From: an uncultured Lachnospiraceae bacterium
Lineage (GTDB): Bacteria; Bacillota; Clostridia; Lachnospirales; Lachnospiraceae
NCBI GenBank assembly: GCA_902783295.1
Contig: CACZQT010000291.1
Location: forward strand, 1-5,598
Length of the DNA: 5,598 nt
Direction of reading: 5' to 3'
Below, in pieces: positions 1-3,859 of this stretch (its first letter is position 1; each line of letters starts with the position of its first letter). The notes below the pieces were generated by a model. It had not been told where the DNA came from and ran no database searches. It saw nothing but the letters and a program-made list of their open reading frames with translations. A program made the translations under genes and the position numbers.

Positions 1-526
1 ATTTTACACGATACGCCAGAATCCCTGCCGCCGTCTTGGCATCCGTAATCTTCCCTTCCAGAACCATCTGCACCAGTTCCCCGGCCGGGTACGCCGCAAT
101 CTCCACGTCCTCATCGGGATCCAGATGCTGCTCTGTCTTCTGAAGATCCCGGGCCACATAAATCCCGATTTTCTCGTTGCAGAACGCTACGGTTGTATTC
201 AGGGTCATCAGCCATTCCAGAGATTCACTGTGATATCCCGTCTCTTCCTCCAGTTCTCTGGCTGCACAGGCCTCCATGGGTTCCCCTTTGAAATCCAGTT
301 TGCCGGCCGGCAGTTCCAGAGTAAACCTGTCCAGCGCATTCCGGTACTGGCGCACCAGGACAATACGGCCATCCGGCAGGACAGGTACGACCGCTGCCGC
401 ACCGATATGATCGATATAATCCCATCTGGAAACAACACCGTCCTTTGTCTGAACAGTATCTGCATATACTTCCAGAATGGCCCCCTTGTACGCAAGCTCT
501 CTTTTCAGTCGTTTTACAGGTTCCAT
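1..526 (-). CDS. NUDIX hydrolase, ADP-ribose pyrophosphatase-like (3' end cut by window)
   Basis: NUDIX enzymes hydrolyse nucleoside diphosphates linked to another moiety, using divalent metal; relatives of this type are usually cytosolic ADP-ribose or ADP-sugar pyrophosphatases. I translated the minus strand from the ATG at 526-524 and found 175 open codons running off the window edge; the next codon begins with T, so a stop may follow at once. Residues 59-62 are RQYR and 71-75 are ELPAG, both typical of the ADP-ribose pyrophosphatase group. The Nudix box spans about 75-98 and ends REL-EEETGY (90-98), with the metal-binding glutamates at 93-95. The start is supported by GGAGG at 534-538, 7 nt upstream. 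Two oddities: the box has one extra residue between its first Gly and the following Glu (six, not five), and the Pro expected about 15 residues after the box is missing. The family is secure; the substrate is not. No clear promoter was found, so read-through from rny is possible. Confidence 0.9.
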   Translation of the reverse strand, partial: MEPVKRLKRELAYKGAILEVYADTVQTKDGVVSRWDYIDHIGAAAVVPVLPDGRIVLVRQYRNALDRFTLELPAGKLDFKGEPMEACAARELEEETGYHSESLEWLMTLNTTVAFCNEKIGIYVARDLQKTEQHLDPDEDVEIAAYPAGELVQMVLEGKITDAKTAAGILAYRVK

Positions 527-543
527 TTTTCATCCTCCCTCGA

Positions 544-562
544 AGAACTGTCTGACAGTTCT
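544..562 (-). promoter_or_regulatory. 19-bp palindrome upstream of the NUDIX gene
   Basis: On the minus strand AGAACTGT-CAG-ACAGTTCT is a perfect inverted repeat with 8-bp arms and a 3-nt centre. It ends 5 nt before the GGAGG of the NUDIX gene and lies after the rny terminator. It could be a repressor operator or a 5' leader hairpin next to the ribosome-binding site. It is not followed by a U tract, so it is not a terminator. The cognate factor is unknown. Confidence 0.5.
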
Positions 563-579
563 CATTCCCCATCGATTTT

Positions 580-636
580 CAAAAACAACAAAAACCGAAA
601 GAGCGGACTGTTTTCAGCCATTTCACTCTTTCGGTT
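580..636 (-). terminator. Rho-independent terminator after rny
   Basis: The arms 626-636 and 593-603 form a perfect 11-bp stem (AACCGAAAGAG with CTCTTTCGGTT on the minus strand). The 22-nt apical region can form a small inner hairpin, GGCTG with CAGTC. The descending side is followed by the T-rich run TTTGTTGTTTTTG (592-580). It lies about 43 nt after the rny stop codon and should end the rny transcript. Confidence 0.85.
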
Positions 637-649
637 CATTTTGTTCAAC

Positions 650-671
650 CCCGCAGACAGCCGCCTGCGGG
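650..671 (-). other. GC-rich hairpin just after the rny stop codon
   Basis: A 7-bp stem pairs 665-671 with 650-656 (CCCGCAG with CTGCGGG) around an 8-nt loop, starting 7 nt after the rny stop codon. No T run follows, so it is probably not a terminator by itself. It stacks in front of the real terminator and might protect the 3' end or be an accessory hairpin. Confidence 0.4.
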
Positions 672-678
672 ACAACTC

Positions 679-2232
679 CTATTTCGCATAATCCACAACG
701 CGCGATTCACGAATGACGCTGACCTTGATCTGACCGGGATATTCCAGTTCCGCTTCGATCTGGCGTGAGATATCTCTCGCCAGCAGAACCATCTCGTCAT
801 CACTGACCTGATCCGGAATAACCATGACACGCACTTCGCGGCCGGCCTGAATGGCGTAGGATTTCTCCACGCCCTTATGGGAATTGGTAATTTCTTCCAG
901 CTGCCTCAGACGGTTTGCATAAGCTTCCAGCGTTTCCCTGCGGGCACCGGGTCTGGCTGCGGAAATGGTATCCGCTGCCTGCACGATGCAGGAAATCAGG
1001 CTGGTGGCTTCTACGTCCCCATGGTGGGATTCAACCGCATTAATAACAATCGGGGATTCCTTGTATTTCCGGCAAAGATCCGCTCCGATCTGTACGTGAG
1101 AGCCCTCCATATCATGATCCAGGCTCTTTCCGATATCATGCAGCAGTCCGGCACGTTTTGCCATACGGACATCCAGCCCCATCTCGCCGGCAAGCAGACC
1201 GGAAAGATGCGCAACCTCGATGGAGTGTTTCAGGGCGTTCTGGCCATAACTGGTGCGGAAACGCATTTTGCCCAGCAGACGAACCAGTTCCGGATGAATT
1301 CCGTGAACTCCCACCTCCAGCAGAGCGCTTTCGCCCTCTTCCCGGATCATGGCTTCCACTTCCTTCTGGGCCTTTTCCACACTCTCCTCAATCCTGGCGG
1401 GGTGGATTCGTCCATCTGTGATCAGCTTCTCAAGCGCGATCTTGGCAATCTCACGGCGCATGGGATCGAATCCGGACAGAACGACGGCTTCCGGTGTATC
1501 ATCTATGATCAGATCCACGCCGGTCAGAGTTTCCAGTGTGCGGATGTTCCGGCCTTCCCGGCCGATAATCCGTCCCTTCATTTCATCACTGGGAAGCTGT
1601 ACGACGGAAATCGTTGTTTCCGCTACATGGTCGGCGGCGCATTTCTGAATGGCAGTCACAATATACTCTCTGGCCTTCTTGGAAGCTTCATCCTTCGCCT
1701 GGGATTCCAGTTCCCGGATCAGCTTGGCAGTATCGTGCTTGACATCTTCTTCCACACTCTTCAGCAGGAACTCCCTGGCCTGTTCCATGGTCAGACCGGA
1801 AATACGTTCCAGCTCTTCCTGCTGCTTTGCAACCAGCTCATCCACTTCCTGCGCTCTGGCTTTCAGCTTTTCTTCTCTGGCGGTGAAATTGCTTTCCCGC
1901 TTCTCCATGGCTTCCAGCTTCTTATCCAGACTCTCTTCCTTGTTGACCAAGCGTCTCTCTGAGCGCTGAAGCTCTGCCCGTCTTTCCCTGGTTTCTTTTT
2001 CCAGTTCATTTTTCGCCCTCATATTCTCTTCCTGGGCTTCGAGCAGTGCTTCCCGTTTTTTCGTTTCAGCCACCCGGTCTGCCTCGTCCAGAATCTGCCT
2101 GGATTTTTCTTCTGCGGAACCAATTTTCTTTTCATATATACGGGTTCGGTAGGAATTGGAAGCAAACCAGGTGATCGCTGCGGTTACACAAATTGCAATC
2201 AAAATGATCACAATGGCCATTGTGATAGTCAC
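679..2232 (-). CDS. rny: Ribonuclease Y (RNase Y)
   Basis: This is the membrane-anchored endoribonuclease that starts decay of many mRNAs in Firmicutes, cutting single-stranded RNA in the degradosome-like complex. The 517-residue length matches the family. Visible order: a membrane helix at about 5-23, a long charged coiled coil from about 30 to 180, a KH RNA-binding domain around 205-275 with GREG (224-227) as its GxxG loop, then an HD domain. Metal-site candidates in that domain are H336, the H365-D366 doublet, H403/H404 and D421. The start is GTG at 2232-2230, chosen because AAGGAGG (2240-2246) lies 7 nt upstream; the next Met codon, residue 5, lies about 19 nt from it. The gene has its own promoter at 2349-2377 and a terminator at 580-636, so it appears to be transcribed alone or with leaky read-through into the NUDIX gene. 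No key residue appears to be missing. Assignment is very secure. Confidence 0.98.
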   Translation of the reverse strand: MTITMAIVIILIAICVTAAITWFASNSYRTRIYEKKIGSAEEKSRQILDEADRVAETKKREALLEAQEENMRAKNELEKETRERRAELQRSERRLVNKEESLDKKLEAMEKRESNFTAREEKLKARAQEVDELVAKQQEELERISGLTMEQAREFLLKSVEEDVKHDTAKLIRELESQAKDEASKKAREYIVTAIQKCAADHVAETTISVVQLPSDEMKGRIIGREGRNIRTLETLTGVDLIIDDTPEAVVLSGFDPMRREIAKIALEKLITDGRIHPARIEESVEKAQKEVEAMIREEGESALLEVGVHGIHPELVRLLGKMRFRTSYGQNALKHSIEVAHLSGLLAGEMGLDVRMAKRAGLLHDIGKSLDHDMEGSHVQIGADLCRKYKESPIVINAVESHHGDVEATSLISCIVQAADTISAARPGARRETLEAYANRLRQLEEITNSHKGVEKSYAIQAGREVRVMVIPDQVSDDEMVLLARDISRQIEAELEYPGQIKVSVIRESRVVDYAK

Positions 2233-2246
2233 AGGAGCACCTCCTT
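2233..2246 (-). promoter_or_regulatory. rny Shine-Dalgarno inside a mini-palindrome
   Basis: On the minus strand the site reads AAGGAGGTGCTCCT and is followed directly by the GTG start. AGGAG and CTCCT (2241-2245 and 2233-2237) are perfect 5-bp arms around a GTG loop, so the ribosome-binding site can pair with the bases just before the start codon. The in-loop GTG is too close to the Shine-Dalgarno sequence to be the start. Confidence 0.55.
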
Positions 2247-2270
2247 ATTCTGTTTTCATTGTACAAAAGG

Positions 2271-2332
2271 ATTCACCTTAAAAAATCGTATGAAAGGCTG
2301 CCAGCAGCCTGTATGTATTTAAGTGGGTGAAT
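2271..2332 (-). promoter_or_regulatory. Foldable 5' leader of rny
   Basis: Within the predicted rny leader, 2327-2332 plus 2318-2323 can pair with 2271-2282: ATTCAC and CTTAAA against TTTAAG and GTGAAT, a 12-bp helix with a 3-nt bulge (2324-2326). It encloses a 6-bp hairpin, AGGCTG-CTGG-CAGCCT (2310-2295), followed nine nt later by six T residues (2286-2281). The T run overlaps one arm of the outer helix, so the two structures could be alternatives, as in an attenuator. The fold is hand-drawn and much of it is AT-rich, so chance pairing cannot be excluded. No known riboswitch was recognised. Confidence 0.35.
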
Positions 2333-2348
2333 TCAATACAACATTGTG

Positions 2349-2377
2349 ATTCTATCCTTTTTTCATAGTCCTGTCAA
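2349..2377 (-). promoter_or_regulatory. Sigma-A promoter of rny
   Basis: On the minus strand TTGACA (2377-2372), a perfect -35 element, is separated by exactly 17 nt from TAGAAT (2354-2349), a 5/6 match to the -10 consensus. Transcription should begin near 2342, giving a leader of about 110 nt before the GTG start of rny. Its position after the recA terminator means rny can be expressed independently of the SOS-controlled recA. Confidence 0.85.
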
Positions 2378-2418
2378 GCGGATTCCCCGCGGAAAATCAG
2401 CAGAATCAGCGGATTCCC
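2377..2418 (-). repeat. Direct repeats abutting the rny promoter
   Basis: The 11-bp sequence GGGAATCCGCT (minus strand) occurs twice, at 2377-2387 and 2408-2418, offset by 31 bp, close to three helical turns. The first copy touches the -35 hexamer. Between them lie a second short tandem repeat (plus strand AATCAGC at 2395-2401 and 2404-2410) and an imperfect 18-bp palindrome centred on CCGCGG (2381-2398). The same-face spacing would suit two bound regulator molecules, but no regulator is known. Confidence 0.45.
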
Positions 2419-2497
2419 AACAGAAAGTTCGTGTTCAAAGAACGGATCAAAATTCCCGGGATTTTTTCATATTCGGTTTTTCAGGAACGCCGGGCAG

Positions 2498-2553
2498 GAT
2501 ATATATGACCAGAAACGGGACAGAGTACTCATCCTCTGTCCCGCATATATATC
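2498..2553 (-). terminator. Composite hairpin terminator of recA
   Basis: This begins 1 nt after the recA stop codon. The inner stem is a perfect 10 bp, CGGGACAGAG (2543-2534) with CTCTGTCCCG (2525-2516), with an 8-nt loop, followed by TTTC. A second perfect 10-bp stem, GATATATATG (minus strand 2553-2544 is its complement form) with 2507-2498, stacks directly beneath it, with an 8-nt bulge (2515-2508, TTTCTGGT) on the 3' side only. The U tract is short, so the inner stem with weak U run is a likely but not textbook terminator. Confidence 0.65.
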
Positions 2554-2554
2554 T

Positions 2555-3598
2555 TTACTGATTTTCTTCCCCGTTCTGCAGATGCTCCGGCAGTTCCGTT
2601 TCAAAAGGCAGGCCATAGTACTCACGCACCTTCTGTTCGATCTCCCAGAGTACGGTGGGATGCTCCCGGAGATACAGTTTGGCATTCTCTCTTCCCTGGC
2701 CGATTTTCTGTCCCTGGTAGGCATACCAGGCACCGCTCTTTTCCACAATATTCGTTTTGGCCGCCAGGTCAATCAGATCCCCGTCCGTGGAAATTCCCTT
2801 TCCGAACATAATGTCGAATTCCGCCTCCCGGAAAGGAGGGGCCACCTTGTTCTTCACAACCTTGACCTTGACGTGGTTTCCAATCACTTCTCCGCCCTGC
2901 TTAAGCGCTTCCACGCGGCGCACATCCAGACGGATCGAGCTGTAGAATTTCAGGGCGCGGCCGCCGGTCGTGGTCTCGGGATTTCCGAACATCACTCCTA
3001 CCTTCTCACGAAGCTGGTTAATGAAAATAACCACACAGTTTGATTTGGAAATGACTGCCGTGAGCTTCCGAAGAGCTTTGGACATCAGCCGGGCCTGCGC
3101 TCCCACCTGGATATCCCCCATATCACCATCGATTTCGGACTTCGGCACCAGGGCTGCTACGGAGTCAATGACTACGATATCCAGCGCGCCGGAACGTACC
3201 ATGGTCTCCGCGATTTCCAGGGCCTGCTCTCCGTTATCCGGCTGGGAAATGTACAGGTTATCCACATCCACTCCGATGTTTTTCGCATAAACAGGATCCA
3301 GTGCATGTTCTGCGTCCACGAACCCTGCAATGCCGTCCCTCTTCTGCGCTTCCGCAATCATATGCAGGGCAACCGTCGTCTTACCGCTGGATTCCGGACC
3401 GTAAATCTCGATAATGCGGCCCCTGGGAACGCCTCCCACTCCCAGCGCCAGATCCAGGCTCAGCGACCCGGTAGGAATCGCTTCTATATTCAGATGGGCT
3501 CCGGCGTCTCCCAGTCTCATAACGGAACCTTTTCCGTACGCTTTCTCGATCTGTGTAACGGCAGCATCCAGAGCCTTCAGTCTTTCCTCTTTGATCAT
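2555..3598 (-). CDS. recA: Recombinase A (RecA)
   Basis: RecA coats single-stranded DNA, drives ATP-dependent strand exchange in recombinational repair and triggers LexA self-cleavage in the SOS response. The 347-residue length is normal. Visible landmarks: an N-terminal oligomerisation helix (about 1-30), Walker A GPESSGKTT (67-75), the catalytic Glu of DAEHALDP (E97), Walker B ending in D145, loop L1 in the stretch after SEIDGDMGD (about 154-165), NQLREK (194-199) with the ATP-sensing Gln at 195, and loop L2 GNPETTTGG (205-213). The acidic C-terminus is short. The ATG at 3598 is preceded by AAGGAGG (3617-3611), with a rather long 12-nt gap. The upstream region has a sigma-A promoter and LexA boxes, so damage-inducible control is expected. 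No intein, frameshift or missing motif is seen. No recX follows before rny. Confidence 0.99.
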   Translation of the reverse strand: MIKEERLKALDAAVTQIEKAYGKGSVMRLGDAGAHLNIEAIPTGSLSLDLALGVGGVPRGRIIEIYGPESSGKTTVALHMIAEAQKRDGIAGFVDAEHALDPVYAKNIGVDVDNLYISQPDNGEQALEIAETMVRSGALDIVVIDSVAALVPKSEIDGDMGDIQVGAQARLMSKALRKLTAVISKSNCVVIFINQLREKVGVMFGNPETTTGGRALKFYSSIRLDVRRVEALKQGGEVIGNHVKVKVVKNKVAPPFREAEFDIMFGKGISTDGDLIDLAAKTNIVEKSGAWYAYQGQKIGQGRENAKLYLREHPTVLWEIEQKVREYYGLPFETELPEHLQNGEENQ

Positions 3599-3621
3599 AT
3601 GTCAGTGATTCCTCCTTTATT

Positions 3622-3635
3622 TGAACACCTGTTTA
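3622..3635 (-). promoter_or_regulatory. Degenerate LexA box near the recA ribosome-binding site
   Basis: The sequence TGAACACCTGTTTA keeps GAAC-N4-GTT but loses the outer C and G of the Gram-positive SOS consensus CGAAC-N4-GTTCG. Its central ACCT matches the perfect box at 3685-3698. It lies about 65-78 nt into the predicted recA leader and 5 nt upstream of the Shine-Dalgarno sequence, so it would at most be a weak or auxiliary site. Confidence 0.5.
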
Positions 3636-3663
3636 TTCTGATAATCATCTGTTCTGATAATCA
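3636..3663 (-). repeat. Tandem TGATTATCA palindromes in the recA leader
   Basis: The 12-bp sequence TGATTATCAGAA (minus strand) occurs at 3652-3663 and 3636-3647, offset 16 bp. Each copy begins with the 9-bp palindrome TGAT-T-ATCA. The pair sits between LexA box 2 and the degenerate box 1, downstream of the predicted recA start. It may be an additional operator or simply a small local duplication. Confidence 0.5.
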
Positions 3664-3669
3664 ATATTT

Positions 3670-3683
3670 CGAACACCCGTTTG
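3670..3683 (-). promoter_or_regulatory. LexA box 2 of recA
   Basis: The plus strand reads CGAACACCCGTTTG, differing from CGAAC-N4-GTTCG at one position. Its centre is 15 bp from that of the perfect box at 3685-3698, so two LexA dimers could bind side by side just downstream of the transcription start. Confidence 0.75.
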
Positions 3684-3684
3684 T

Positions 3685-3698
3685 CGAACACCTGTTCG
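3685..3698 (-). promoter_or_regulatory. LexA (SOS) box 1 of recA, perfect
   Basis: CGAACACCTGTTCG fits the Bacillus-type SOS consensus CGAAC-N4-GTTCG exactly. It lies 9-22 nt downstream of the -10 hexamer, covering or just after the predicted transcription start near 3700. LexA bound here should block initiation or early elongation until RecA filaments provoke LexA cleavage, giving autoregulation of recA. Confidence 0.9.
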
Positions 3699-3706
3699 CT
3701 TTTCTC

Positions 3707-3735
3707 ATCTTACTCTATTTGACGCCGGCTGTCAA
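3707..3735 (-). promoter_or_regulatory. Sigma-A promoter of recA
   Basis: TTGACA (3735-3730) is a perfect -35 element, followed after exactly 17 nt by TAAGAT (3712-3707), a 4/6 match to TATAAT. The start should be near 3700, giving a leader of about 100 nt. The -35 lies immediately after the T tract of the upstream terminator. TTGAC and GTCAA form an inverted repeat around GCCGGC in the -35 and spacer (3719-3735). The neighbouring LexA box supports this as the real recA promoter. Confidence 0.85.
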
Positions 3736-3777
3736 GGGAGAAAAAGAAAAGGAGTGCCGGTTTTTCAGCACTCCCAT
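3715..3777 (-). CDS. Possible 20-codon leader ORF (doubtful)
   Basis: An ATG at 3777-3775 opens 20 codons ending in TAG at 3717-3715. An AGGA lies 8 nt before the ATG, and a promoter lies just upstream at 3799-3827. The predicted peptide starts MGVLKN and has a Ser/Phe-rich middle with no recognisable motif. Codons 2 to 9 coincide with the terminator hairpin and the following codons with its T tract, so most transcripts would end before the stop codon. I cannot tell a leader peptide from a chance ORF, and chance is more likely. Confidence 0.15.
   Translation of the reverse strand: MGVLKNRHSFSFSPLTAGVK
3736..3774 (-). terminator. Terminator between lysA and recA
   Basis: GGAGTGC (3774-3768) and GCACTCC (3757-3751) form a perfect 7-bp stem with a 10-nt loop, followed directly by TTTTCTTTTTCT (3750-3739). 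This is a strong rho-independent terminator. It should end transcripts from lysA, 86 nt after the lysA stop codon, and those from the promoter at 3799-3827, separating both from recA. Confidence 0.88.
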
Positions 3778-3798
3778 GATGTTCTTCCTGTTGTTCTC

Positions 3799-3827
3799 AT
3801 TCTACCTGCCTGAAGGCAGGCTGTCAA
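3799..3827 (-). promoter_or_regulatory. Second strong promoter, spacer is a palindrome
   Basis: TTGACA (3827-3822) and TAGAAT (3804-3799) are separated by 17 nt. The spacer contains CCTGCCT-TC-AGGCAGG (3805-3820), a palindrome with 7-bp arms touching the -10 hexamer. A second small inverted repeat, AGGCT-TGAC-AGCCT (3818-3831), overlaps the -35. Transcription would start near 3792 and meet the terminator about 20-40 nt later, giving an RNA of about 50 nt, unless termination is relieved and the RNA continues into recA. Both hexamers are as good as those of the rny promoter. Confidence 0.65.
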
Positions 3828-3859
3828 GCCTCTTTTTCCCGGAAGTCCGGAAGCACGCC

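Noticed and set aside
225..572. Minus-strand 115-codon frame overlapping the NUDIX start
   Set aside because: It is in a different frame from the Nudix-box frame. The true frame begins at 526 and shows the RQYR and REL-EEETGY motifs.
125..691. A 188-codon plus-strand open frame over the NUDIX gene and the rny terminator
   Set aside because: It runs through the terminator hairpin and antisense to the Nudix box; the protein shows no motif.
877..1962. A 361-codon open frame on the plus strand opposite rny
   Set aside because: It lies wholly antisense to a confidently assigned RNase Y gene, has a composition typical of a reverse-complement frame, and I saw no ribosome-binding site or recognisable domain. 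rny explains the conserved protein sequence.
2427..2443. GTTC and GAAC half-sites resembling an SOS box upstream of rny
   Set aside because: They are everted (GTTC-AAA-GAAC, 2433-2443) rather than GAAC-N4-GTTC, so they do not fit the LexA consensus. There is no evidence that rny is SOS-controlled.
2449..2468. TCCCGGGA palindrome followed by a T run on the plus strand
   Set aside because: The stem is only the 8-bp self-complementary core plus mismatch-interrupted AT pairs, and no plus-strand gene ends there, so it is not called as a terminator.
2346..2561. 71-codon plus-strand frame in the recA-rny gap
   Set aside because: It crosses the rny promoter and the recA terminator, has no Shine-Dalgarno sequence that I can see and no motif. 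It is better explained by a non-coding interval.
3839..3856. CTTCCGG repeated twice just after the lysA stop codon
   Set aside because: It can form only a 4-5 bp hairpin and has no T run; the terminator at 3736-3774 already serves lysA.
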